Source: Culex pipiens pallens
Lineage: Eukaryota > Arthropoda > Insecta > Diptera > Culicidae
Length of the DNA: 64,000 nt
Assembly (NCBI RefSeq): GCF_016801865.2
Contig: NC_068938.1
Span: forward strand, 26,649,117-26,713,116
Direction: 5' to 3'
The notes under the pieces: generated by a model
The model's database searches: none
Seen by the model: only the letters and a program-made list of their open reading frames with translations
What the model was told of the DNA's origin: nothing
Shown: positions 22,880 to 34,222 of the stretch, piece by piece
Numbering within the stretch: the first letter of the stretch is position 1
Layout of the letters: every line of letters starts with the position of its first letter
Translations under genes and position numbers: made by a program

Positions 22880-23035
22880 TTAAAGTTCATTTTTTAATAA
22901 AAGAAGGTAAACATTACATGTACTAGCTCGATTGTTTTTTTTTTTTTTTGATGACCGAAATGAGTGTATTTTAAAGATTTTGCCTTCTTTAAGTTGCATT
23001 TTTAATGATACAAATTCAGTTTTCATTTTCGAGGT

Positions 23036-23220
23036 TGACAGAATTCAGCCGAAAACAGAACAACTGATTTTTTCGCAGAAAATTGCCGAACTTAAGTGTC
23101 ATGTATCGCCGATAATTCAGTAGAATTACTCTTATTTTGCCGAGACTCAGTATACATTTCTGCCGAGCGATAAGTTGTTCTGATTTCAGCAGAATTCTGC
23201 CAAAGTTCGGCATAAAAATC
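23036..23220. repeat. Palindrome-rich small repeat (CAGAATTC / GCCGAA words)
   Basis: GACAGAATTCAGCCGAAAACAGAAC on the left is mirrored by GTTCTGATTTCAGCAGAATTCTGCC on the right (CAGAACAACT at about 23056 pairs with AGTTGTTCTG at about 23172), and GCCGAACTT / AAGTTCGGC pair internally. It is a short inverted-repeat element of the same style as 2150-2285. No duplication was resolved. Confidence 0.55.
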
Positions 23221-24310
23221 TAAGTGTGTAGAAGGGATAATTGCATTGAAAAATTTATGACAAAATAAAAAAGAAAATGCAAATTAATTAATAAATTTAA
23301 TTATGAAATAATCTTAGGCGATTGCAAATTTTATTTAAAAAAAAAATCCCCTCCCCTTCTCCTTCAAAAATTAAAAAAGGGGCCAACAAAGTAATCACTG
23401 CTGAAAATTTAAATTTTCAATGTTTACCATAACTTTTTTTGTGATTTTTTTAATAAAATATGACACTATTAGATTTTTTTTGCAAATTTTGAATATAGGG
23501 CCCCTTTTGATCTAAACCAGAGCCGAGGGAAAAAAATTGGATAAAATTTGACGTTCAATTACAGCTCATAAAACGCGTTTTCAACTTAAATCGAGTTAAA
23601 AATTGTTCAATAGGAAGTGTGCAAGCAAGTTTCTATAAACAGTTTTACAGTTTTATTAAATAGTGAAAATCAGCAAATTCGATGTAGTTAGGAGCCGTAT
23701 GCCAAACATACGAGAATTTCCCCTATCTATTGGGACATAGCAATAGAGATACTTGATTTTCCGACAATTTAAAATCTCTAAAATAAATGTAATGTTTTAA
23801 CAATAAGACATTTGATAATTTTATTTTTTTAAGCAGTAGTGGGCCATAGAAGTCCAAAATAATTTCTTTAACTTTTTATTTTTTCACTTAGTTTAATTTA
23901 ACGAATAAATTACATTACATTACATTTTCATATAAAACATAAGTCACATATACCAATTCAAATAACTAAACTCAAGATTTTAGAAAATAAATGAATTATC
24001 ATTTATAAATAAACAAATAGTTTTGGCAAATTTTCAAATCGAAGCTGATATAGAGGATGTTTATTGTCTTTTTTTCTACGACATTTTTTCAAATAAAATG
24101 CCAATTGCAAGTTTTGTACCCCCACCCTCTTCAAAATAAAAAAAAAAATGAATGAGAAAACTATTTTTTCAAAAATAAAATTTAAGCATTTTTAATCTTT
24201 TTGATCAAATTTTGTCATTGCAATGAGTTTGCCAAACTTTTGATAGTAGCATAAAATTGATAACGTATAAATTTTTTTGTGATACTTTTTTGTATAATGT
24301 TAAGTTTTTA
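23221..24310. other. AT-rich spacer, no gene
   Basis: There is no coding signal. Isolated words resembling the GGCCGTTGC repeat (for example near 23315) suggest decayed copies. Confidence 0.4.
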
Positions 24311-24600
24311 TTTTAAGTTTGGCCGTTGCAAATATATTCATGTAAAATTTATTTTGTTTATTGGCCCGAAAAATCAGGAGGTTTTTTTAAGCTTCAAATG
24401 GCAATAGAACTTCATAAAACTCAACAATATAAGATATTACAAATATTTGAAGTGACAAATTGTTGTAGACAATTCTCACCAAGATATATTTTTTGTTTAT
24501 TTTTTAACCTTTATTTTAGATATACGGAAATTATGGAAATTCAAAAATACAAAAAAAGCGTTCACATGAACAGTAGGGTGCCCAGAATATGAGATTTTTT
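24311..24600 (+). repeat. Partial GGCCGTTGCAAATATTT repeat
   Basis: GGCCGTTGCAAATAT starts at about 24322 and is followed by GCCCGAAAAATCAGGAGG, as in the copies near 18940 and 47620. The right end is not present. It is probably a broken copy. Confidence 0.5.
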
Positions 24601-27458
24601 TATTCAAAGCCTCGCTCCACAAGCTGAATATTATTTCATGAGCTATTTAAAAATCAAAATCTGTCAAAATTTACCCATTGATACTGGAAGGTGAAGTTTG
24701 TATGGAAAAAAAACCAAAAAAATGTATGGAAATCCCAATTTTCTTACGGTTTGGTCTGCACGTTGCGCTTCTTCAATTAAAATATTCCCAAAATTGAGAT
24801 CTCAGTGTAAATTTAATGCTCTACAACTTTGTAGAACATACCAAAGCTGTAAAACTCGATCCTGAAAAGTTATTAGCGACTTTAAAAAGTCAGCCAAGAG
24901 GTTTTATCTTATCAAAAACTATGCGGAATTGATGTTTATCAAATCTGATACTTTTTTATTTGTTATCTTTTACATAGTACTCTTGTCTGTAACCAAAAGA
25001 AAAATATTTTTTTACTAAATTTAGATTTAAAAAAATTTAAAGAAAAATAATAACAAATAAAAGAAATCTGAAAATAATTTATTGAAAAATTAGTTTTGCA
25101 ATTAGTTTAACAACAACCCATTTTGATAATTAACCCATCAAATAATGGCATTTTGAAGAAATAATAACACATTACAAACTTAGTAGACTGGAAAATTTCA
25201 ATCGAATATTTTAATTTATAGTACAAATATTAGAAAATCAACGAAAACAAGTGCATTTGACTGCATTTTGTTTTAAAGTTTGTATTTCAGAAAATATTTG
25301 AAACAATGCTGGAAAAATAATCTTGAAACAGCACAGAATCGGGAGCAGGTTTCATGCATTTTTCTCCATCATAACTTTCCAGTGCCTTTTCCCTTTTCCC
25401 CTCAAACTTCGATCGCAACACTAAGTTAGTGAAATCTATGTGGCTTTCCGTTAGTGCACGTACCTGTTTCTACCAGGTGCACCGAAGAAAGGAGCAACCT
25501 GAAAAAATAGCACAACACAGTGCTCTCACTCTCTCATTCTAAATCCATAATTGAATGAAAATATTTTCGCCAGAAAACTCAACCCAACTCAAGACTGGTG
25601 CACCCACATCGCACAGCAGCAGCAGCAACAGCAGTGCATCGTGCGATCGTGATAAGAGAAATCAATGTGTTTGTTAGTGAAAGAAGCTTTTTTTTCTTGT
25701 TGGGGTATGGGGTAGGGAAAAAGAAAATCGGATTTTCAATTTAGCTTCACCTGTCACGATCTGCGGAAAAGATTTGCTGTTAGTTGCTTGCAGAGTCGAA
25801 AGGATTGTATTAAATTGGTAGGTTTGTTTTTTTCTTGCCGAAGTTTATAAAGTTTGCTTTCAATTGTTGGGAAATGTCTCATACTAGACCAATTCTTCAA
25901 TTTTTCAATTCTTCAATTCATCAATTCTTCAATTCTTTTTTTTTACAGTACTCAATTTAAAAAAAATAGTTTCTACATGCTCCAAACAATTTCTTATCAG
26001 CAAAAAAGGGCTCTTTGCATAATTTCGCTCATTTCTATCCGGACTATTCCTGTCTGTCACCCAATAATGAAATCAGCATTCATCAAAACAAGGCCACCGC
26101 CAAGGCGGACACTTCAATCACCGGGACATCAAAAAGCCCACCCGCGATGCAGCAACAGCTTTTTGCCGCATTCCAGGGGGGAGAGGCGGCAAAAGGGAGG
26201 TGGAATGCATAATTTTTTGTGTTGCTTGATTTTAGCATAAAAATGGCGACAACGCGTTTGAATTTGAATTTCAAGCTGGAACACAATTTGTCGCACCTCC
26301 TCCCCCACCAAAATGACCAACGACGACGACGAAAAAAGTGGTTTGAATATGAATTGGGAATGTTTTTTTGCTTCTTTTTCTTTAAGGGGAAAACATGAAG
26401 ACAAGCGACAGAATTATGGTGAATAATGATTTCTCTTTTCTTAACCTTTATTGAATATGGAACAGAAGGAAGAAAGTAGCAAAAAAAGGAAAACACTTGA
26501 CGATTTATGCCACTGTTGGTCGTGTCGGGCTCGTTTTCCCTCACTTTTTTGCAGCATCATAATGTTGTGTGGGGGGAAAACCTCCCAAGGGTCCTGCAAT
26601 GTTTTATTCATAATCCACATTGCCATCGTTTTGTTGCCATTGAGGCTTATTTAATACACCAAGTCTGGAGGAGCTTCAGCTTAATGGTTTGATCTTTAAG
26701 GACTTTGTTTGAAAAAATCCTAATCGAATCGCCTTAGCACCAGCATAATCACAATAACAATATTAGCTTTAATTTCTATTCACCACACATGAACAAAGCT
26801 CACAAAGCTCGAAATTACACACAAGTCGAAAAGCTAACATTTGCCCTGCTCACATGCAAATGATTGTTTACCTTTTTAGCAAAGCAAACATGACTTGACT
26901 CTGCGCAAACGATTCACAAAGAGTAGGAAAAACATCCAGGGAAATAGCTGCGGTGGAAAAAGCTACTGTCGTCCATCGCCTTGAACTTCTCCGCACTGAG
27001 GAGAGGGTGTCGCCACGTGGACAGGCTCTGTGCTTACACCAGGGTCAGAAGTTCTCGAGCCCCCCTCCCACCCCTTTTGGTTCTGTATTTACCTAATATT
27101 ATTATATCAGTCTCACATGCTGTGAAGAAGAGGACGGGCCCAGAGCAGAATGCAGAAATTGACCAATCGAGTTGAGAGGCAGGATATGGCAAGGGAAGAA
27201 CCCGGAAGTGACGACCGGAAAGACCACCAGGGACAGGACGTTGGCAAACAATGGCTCTAACGGATCAGGCACGGTGGGCTTACAATAATTTTTTTTTAAT
27301 ATTATCACCGACTAACATTTTTTTCTGAGATTTCTCAGTTCATTGAAAAACTTAGAACATGTTGGAAAAATCTAATTGCACGTCATTCACGGTTTATTTA
27401 TTTTTATTTTTGGTTTTTATCATTCATCACAGTCTATTTTTTTAATTCCATGATTACA
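24601..27458. other. Mixed spacer, no gene supported
   Basis: 24570-24960 looks like an unidentified dispersed repeat (AGGGTGCCCAGAATATGAG at its start). 25380-27260 is less AT-rich, contains a CAG-type run (about 25614-25634) and TTCAATTCTTCAATTC repeats (about 25895-25935). Frames up to 153 codons overlap on opposite strands and look accidental. Confidence 0.4.
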
Positions 27459-27720
27459 GTTCAGACTCGATTATCCAAAGTTTTGGCTATCCAAATATTT
27501 CTTAGGAACTTCGAATAATCGAATTGTGAAATGAAAGTTTGTTATATATTTTCTTATTTTTTCAACAAAATCAAGTTCTGTGACCCCATATAAGTCAAAT
27601 TTTGATCGTCAATTACGTGTTAAATCGCTGATTGAATATTGTAAAATCTTAAAAGCCACCTTATTGAAACCCATCTTGGATTACATTTTTGGATTACAAA
27701 TTACTTTTAAGGTATATTGG
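27459..27720. mobile_element. pogo-like MITE fragment
   Basis: CAGTTCAGACTCGATTATCC at about 27459 has the form of small Tc1/mariner-pogo type ends. Further on, TCGAATAATCGAATTGTG and a stretch on CCCCATATAAGTCAAATTTTGA resemble the body of 11150-11460. The right end was not found. Confidence 0.5.
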
Positions 27721-27999
27721 GACAACTTTTGAGCGTTTAAGGGTAATATTTTCTTCTTCTTTTATTTCTTATTTTTCAATGTTCAACTCGAAGACTTCAT
27801 TAATTTAAGCCACGTTGATGAAACATAAAATTAGTTACCAAGTTTATTCTGAACCATAAATTGCTATTTTTCAAGGAGATATGAAAAATGTGCTTACTTC
27901 TTAGAGACATTTTTAAATTGAGTAAAAGTATAAAACAATAAATTCTGTCCTTCTGATTTTTGTGTGTGTTGAAGTAAGCATGCGCATATAAATTTTGAA

Positions 28000-29935
28000 T
28001 GTTTTTAAATTTTATTTTATTATTTTATTATTTTTGTTTTGTTCGGTGTCTTAAATATTATTGGTTTCTATTTTTTGTTTTCCTGTTTTTATTTCATTGC
28101 TTGTTTTTATTTTTATACTTCGGAGTTTTTTAAAAGTTTTCTTGGATATTTTATGTTTTTGTTTTTTTTACACCTTTTTGTTTGCTAGTTTTTTGTTTGT
28201 TTAATGTTTCAGTTTTTTCGGGGTTCTTCGATATTTTAGGTTTTGGTTTAGCTTTTTTGATTTTTCTTGCTCTTTTTTTAGGGTTTTTGGTTCTCTGTTT
28301 GTTTAGAATTTTAATTTTTGGTTTTCTGTTTCTCTGGTTTTCAGATTTGTTGATCTTATTTTTTTTTATTTTTATGTTTTTTGATTCTTTGATTCTTTGT
28401 TCGTTGAATGTCGTTTTATGTTTTTTGGTTTTCTGGACTTTGTTTATTTTTATTGGATACTTAAGGTTTTTGGATTTTTGTTTTAGCTTTATTGCTCGTT
28501 TTTCTGCCTGTTCTGGTTTTTTGGGTTCATTGCTGTTTTTTTTTAAGTTGACTAGTTTTTGTTTGCTGGTTCTTTGATTTATTGTTTGTTCAATGTTGTA
28601 CTGTATTTTTTGTTTTACTAGTTTTTTTTCGTTTTCTGAGATATTTAATGTTTTAGTTTTTGTTTAGCTTCATCGTGCTTTGTGTAGCTTTTTTGTTTTA
28701 TGATTTTTTGGTTGTATTTTATGTTATCAAAATTTTGTTCGTTGGTTCTTTGTTTGTTTGGTGTTTTAATTTTCTAGTTTTCTGTTTTTTTTTTGTTTTT
28801 TTTTATTTCATTGATTTTTTGATATTTAGATAATTTTAGTTGTTTTAATCCTCTGATTTCTTGGTAATTTTGGATTTTGGTTTTATTTTGTTTTTCAGCT
28901 TAATTGTTTTATGTTCTATTGTTTGTTAATTTTGGTTCTTAAAGTTATTTAGTTTTTTATTTTTTGTTTTTTTACACTTTGTTTTTTTATGTTTTTGCAT
29001 TTCTTTTTTTTTAATCTATTTATTGATATGGTTTTTGGGATTTTTTGAATCTCCTTTTTATTATTTTGGATACTTGTTTTCTTGTTTTTTTGTATCTCTA
29101 GTTTATCTGTTTTTTTAATGTTGGATTTCCTGTTTTGTTTTGGTTTTTTGATATTTTTTTTTTGTTTTTTAATTTTTTATTATTCTTAAATAATTAACTT
29201 TTTTATTTTTTTTTTAAATTATTTTGATGTTTGTTTTTGCTTGTTTGATTTTCTGAACTTTTGTTTTTTTCTAGCTTTTGCCTTTTTTTGTTCTTTTGGG
29301 ATTTTTGAATTTGTGTTTTGTTTTGGTTTCTTGTTACTTTTAGTTTCTTTATTTGTTTTTTTTTTCGATAATTCAGTGTTGTTGAATTATTTGTTAATGT
29401 GTTTTTTCTAGTTTTTTTTTTGGGTTTCGATTATTTTTTCTTTAGTTTCATTGTCTTTTTGGTTTTTGTAGCTTGTTTTTTTATTTGTTTATATCTTAGT
29501 TTATTGCGTTTTGTTGATTTGGTTTTTAGTTTTCGAATTATTTTTTGTTTTTTGGGTTGTTGGAAATTTTCTACGACTTTTGGTTTGATGATGTTTTAAG
29601 ATTCGTTTTTTTTTTGTTTTTTATTTATTTATTTGTTTTTATAGTTTTTTTTGACTACATCCTTTTTTATGTTTAACTTAAATTTTAAGTTTGCGGATTT
29701 TTTTTTGTTTTTGTTTTTTGTTAGGTTTACTGATCCTTTATTTTATTTTTGGTTTTCCGCTTTTTTGCAAACGTTTGTTTTTGTTTCTTTGTTTATTTTT
29801 CTAGTCTATGATTTTATGTTCTTTTTTGGTTTTAAGGTTGTTTGTTAAGTGCTTTTTTGATTATTTGATTTTTTTTTGTCTCTGGTTTATCAACGTTTTT
29901 TTTTTTTTGTTTATTATAATTGTTTTACAGTTTTA
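28000..29935. repeat. Extreme T/G-rich, A/C-poor tract
   Basis: For almost 2 kb the plus strand is dominated by T, with G as the main second base. Words such as TTTTTTGTTTTT, GGTTTTT and TTTGTTTG recur without a fixed period. C and A are rare compared with the flanks. Frames of 65-131 codons consist mainly of Phe, Leu, Val, Ile and Cys and are products of composition. It ends exactly where a GGCCGTTGC element begins (29957). The minus strand is correspondingly A/C-rich, like a long degenerate (AAAAC)n array. Confidence 0.85.
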
Positions 29936-29956
29936 AAATTTTATGAGAATATATTA

Positions 29957-30374
29957 AGGCCGTTGCAAATATTTTTTGAAGTTTATGTCCCTCGAATCTG
30001 GTCGGTGTCGAGGGGGGGGGGGGAGGGGGCAAAGAAATACAAAATATAAAAATTTAAATTACAACCCATGGTCTCAACATTTGAATGAAACATTTTTTAC
30101 ACCGGCTCAGTTGTTTTGCAATCATTAGTTTTCAAATATGCAAGTATTGAAGAGATTTTTTTTTTTCGTCGAAAAAAACTTTTTGCGGTGCTGTACAGTG
30201 GATTTTCACAAAAAATCAAAAATATTTTTGATCGATCCCAGATATGCTAGATATGATTTTAAATGCAGGAAAAAGCATTTCTTATTGTTTTCAGTTGGTT
30301 AGACTTCTATTTCCTTTGAAATTTTGAAGTTTTTTGAAAAAACCATGATCTTTGAAAAATATTTGCAACGGCCT
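29957..30374 (+). mobile_element. GGCCGTTGCAAATATTT MITE, full copy
   Basis: AGGCCGTTGCAAATATTTTT at 29957 is mirrored by AAATATTTGCAACGGCCT ending at 30374, an inverted repeat of about 18 bases that extends more weakly inward. The body contains a run of about 12 G (about 30010-30021) near the left end. The 418 bases are non-coding. It is the best preserved member of this family here and defines its ends. Confidence 0.85.
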
Positions 30375-32830
30375 AATCTTAAAAAAAAGAAACAAAAAAA
30401 AACATTGTAACTTCACATTATCACATCTTTTAATCATATAAAATAGAAAGGTGAATCTCTATGCATTTAATATTTCATGTTGAAATTGATAACATTTTTG
30501 TAGCAAAGCATGTTTAAAACATGTCTGAGAAATGGTTTTTTGAGGGTAAATGTCCATTCTGACGGAAATAGAATCATTAAGAACGATAGACAAAAATCAA
30601 AATAACAAAACAAAATATTAATGGTTTGTTCTGTTACACCTTGGCCTATGGTTAATTTTTTTGAGGCTGTTGCAAATAATTTTTAGGTTTATAAAAAAAC
30701 AAAGTACCTCTGCAGAATTCTACAAAATGCCATGACCAGTAAGTACAACATCCGCAGCTCGTTCGAGTTTTGTCAGTATGCAAACGCCCTCACAGTTTCA
30801 AAGAAAAAATAAATAAAATGCTTGAAAAAAATGCAATAGAGTCTTTTTTATGTCATGGGCATTTTCATGATGTGGATATTTGTACTTAGTCTATGATTTT
30901 CTCAATTATTTTTGCAAGCAAATCCCGAAAACTAACACCTCCGTGCCACCCCAGCATGTGTACAAACAGCGATGAATCGCAAATGAGTGCTCTAGAGTGC
31001 GAAGAGCTCCCCATAATAGAGTAAACTGAGCATCCTCATCGTTAAAGGAAGGATCCTCTCCGTTCCCACATCCACCCACAATCGATTTGTTGGTTTCCGG
31101 TGGGACTGCTCTTCTCTCGGGAGATGCCACCAACAACGAGGGTTGGGGTTCAAAGGGTCACTGCCTCTGTGGCAGCTCGCTCGCAGCACGACATTTGATT
31201 ATTTTGTTGAATGGCATTATTAAGGAAGTATGTGGGGCAAGAGGAAGTGGGACGGTTGGTCCAAGGATATTGATTTCACTTTAGCATATTGGTTACGCAA
31301 ATGGCATTCCGAGTGGAGCACTTGTCGGCATTCGATTGCAGACCGGTAATTGGAAATGGGTTGAAGGGTTGCACTTACAGAACGTGCTGCACAACTTGTG
31401 AGCGCCTTGTTATTATGATGGATTCATTCATTATCTCGAGATTGAAGCACTGTGAGGTAAGGTGTGGTTTTGATTACATTTGCTGAGGGTGGTGATCACA
31501 AATCAAACAGATGGAAATTGTTTTCTGGAATAGTTTAAATTTGCTGCTGTCTTGAGATGACCTTTAACAAAAAATCTCAACAATGTCAGAAATTGTTCAA
31601 TTTTCAATAAGTGATCGATCAAAACATTCAGAAAATTTCCAGACATTCTCCTCAATCATTCCTGTGATTGATATTGCACTTTGATACGTGTGCTCATGTT
31701 TCAGTCTTTATGCTCCCACAGGTATTTCCCCACCCTCATCACTTTTTCGCACCAAATTCTCACCTTTCTGGGCAAAAACAGCTTCATATCGTGTCGGGAA
31801 ATTCCACCTCGTGAAAATTCCTTCCGTTCGATGCTCGAGAAAATTCCGGACAAAGACGATGTGGCGACGACTTTTCCGTTCACACACAGCCACATCCACC
31901 TCCACATGTCAGTCACACAAACAAGGGTCGTTGCAGGTTTTCGAGGAAAGAAATTTAAGCCGAGCGATCCTGAGCGGGAACGTGATTGGAATTTCTTTCC
32001 TGGACATTTTTTTTTCTTGTTGAGATTTTTCAACCGTGAATTCTTTGTGTCTTTCTTGGAAGATATCAGAATTGCAGGAACTTCTTGACAAAAAACCTTC
32101 AAAAATAACCACAACTTATTTAAAAAAAAAAAACCAAGACAACTCCAAAACTAACCCAACTTACTGTCACCAAAATCGCATAGCACAGTAAAGGGGGTTT
32201 GACTTTCCCAAAATAAGGGACGATAAAAATTTTCCAAAGTCCCGACTGACAGCTGCCACTTGGAGTTTGATCCAGCTGTGAGCGTAGGTTTTCCCCTCCC
32301 CAAAAGCCAAGTGGATCAATTTCCTTCGACTTTTAGAGAAGCAGCAGCACCGTCATATGTGGGAAGCTGTGCATTTGAAGTTTGAAAATTTAACGGAGGG
32401 TTGAAAACGGGAAATGGGTCGTGAAATTTGTGCCTATCAAACGTAGTGATTAGGATTCAGTCGGTGGGTTTGGAATGGAAGTGACTTTGGGACGTTGTTG
32501 GATAGTTTTATATAATATAAGTAGAACAATCACTGCCATGCTTGCTCATATATTTTTTAATTTCAGAATCGTAATCAAAATTTAATAAAAAAAACAGAAG
32601 TAAGGGGAAAAGGTTGCAATGGCCTTAAAAAAATGTTAATTGAAACTGCTTTGAAGTATTTTTTTGTTGAACATATAAAAATGAAATAATTCAAGGATTT
32701 TTCCATGATTTCTTCAGGGTGCCTTACACGAAACCAACAACATTAATATCTAGGATGACATTTAAAAATGTCAGATATTTTGCAAAATTAAAAATACAGG
32801 TTAAATAGGTACAGAATGGTATAGAATCTT
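30375..32830. other. Mixed spacer, no gene supported
   Basis: A short GCTGTTGCAAATAATTTTTAGG relic of the preceding MITE family is near 30665. 30900-32400 is less AT-rich and repeat-free. Its longest frames (135 and 137 codons, opposite strands, overlapping) show no known domain. Confidence 0.4.
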
Positions 32831-33043
32831 GGGGAAAATACCCATTTTAATCACTCTAAGCCGTTCGACCAATTCTCTTCACTTTTGCTGTTTTCCGCTA
32901 TTAAATCAACATTTTCAGATGTTTTACCAATGAAGCTATTTATTACTTTGGAACAGTCAAAAACACTTTATGAAAGCTGTATTTCATGATTAAAGTGCTG
33001 ATAGGCCGATAAAAGAAAAAGCTGAGAAAGGGTATAGTTTCCC
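32831..33043 (+). mobile_element. GGGGAAATATACCC MITE, copy 2 (shortened)
   Basis: It begins GGGGAAAATACCCATTTTAA and ends GGGTATAGTTTCCC with TA following. Compared with the copies at 11657 and 59270 it lacks about 27 bases in the middle (the TTGAGAGTAGCTTGCTCAC segment of copy 3). The outer left base pair is TT rather than TA, so the copy is slightly decayed. It is non-coding. Confidence 0.8.
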
Positions 33044-33749
33044 TACCATAAATCGTTTTTTTTTTTATCAAGGATCAAAAATTTTCATTGAATTTTGAAA
33101 TGTCTAAAAAGTTAGTCGATTTTTCAATTTTAACGATTTTTTAACGAGAAAAGTTGAATAAAATTTCAAAACTTAGTAAAATAGGAATGATTTTCTAAAA
33201 GTATCAATTGTTATGTGGAAAAATATTTCCAATGATTATTTTCTACATTGCAATAACAATTAGTTTAACAAACGTTTTACAATACATTGTTTGGTCCATA
33301 CGATGTAAACCGTTCTTTTTTTATATTTTATATAAACGGTGACTGCATGAATTTTTTAAAAGTCCTAGAGGTCGAATAACATTAAATAATTATAAGTATT
33401 TTAATGGATAAGTTGACTATTTAAATATTTTTATATTTTTTATAGATTTGTTCCGCTGAAAATTTACTAATTCTAAACATAATTTTTATTTGTTTATCAA
33501 CTGAATTTTAAACCAAATAAAATTACCAACCTTGTTAGCAATAAAAATATCGAGGCTTGATAACGTCAACGGTAGTTTGAAAATTTTCAAATTGCGCAAC
33601 ATGGGTTTTGTATACATTTTTAGTTTATTTTTGTAAATAGCTCAAATTTTCACACAAATACATTATCTCAAGAAAAAACGAATTGTGTGTTCTTTTTCAA
33701 TTTATTAGACCTTTTTTTGTAAAATTCTCATATTTTTAAACTCGTTTAA
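33044..33749. other. AT-rich spacer, nothing seen
   Basis: I see no coding frame or bounded repeat in this stretch. Confidence 0.45.
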
Positions 33750-34222
33750 CATTCCAACGCCCAAGGCTCCAAAAAAGTTGGAACAGTAACTTCAACTCGC
33801 TGGTTCTCGGGCACAACTCAACCAATCAAGATGATTCTTCTTTCCAGTGATTTGTTAGGATGTCTAGATGATTCTAGAACTTTGCAGAACTTAATTCGAT
33901 TAAATCTGTAATTTTTGCGATCAAAAACATCGTTCCAACTTTTTTTTTCGCGTGTAAAAAAAAAATTCACCAAAAATTCCGCGGAGGCAGTTTTTTTGAA
34001 AAAGTTGGAACGATGTTTTTGATCGCAAAAATTACAGATTTAATCGAATTAAGTTCTGCAAAGTTCTAGAATCATCTAGACATCCTAACAAATCACTGGA
34101 AAGAAGAATCATCTTGATTGGTTGAGTTGTGCCCGAGAACCAGCGAGTTGAAGTTACCGTTCCAACTTTTTTGGGAGGCTTGGGCGTCCGTGTAAGTTGG
34201 ACATGCGTTGGGCGTTCCAGTG
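33750..34222. mobile_element. Near-perfect palindrome flanked by TTAA
   Basis: The arms pair almost base for base from about 33757 to the loop at about 33945-33995 (a CGCGTG/CCGCGG region with A-runs). Examples are AAAACATCGTTCCAACTTTT on the left and AAAAGTTGGAACGATGTTTT on the right. TTAA stands at 33746-33749 and 34223-34226. The right end carries an extra segment (about 34185-34210) that the left end lacks; both outer ends read AAC..TCC(A)ACGCCCAA. The element is 473 bases and non-coding. TTAA points to a piggyBac-like or other TTAA-specific transposase. Confidence 0.9.

Noticed and set aside
28182..29848. Hydrophobic frames in the T/G-rich tract that look like membrane proteins
   Set aside because: Phe, Leu, Val and Ile codons follow from T-rich composition; no consistent frame or start signal.
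31681..32114. Overlapping frames of 135 and 137 codons on opposite strands
   Set aside because: Neither shows homology I recognise; overlap on both strands suggests chance in balanced-composition DNA.
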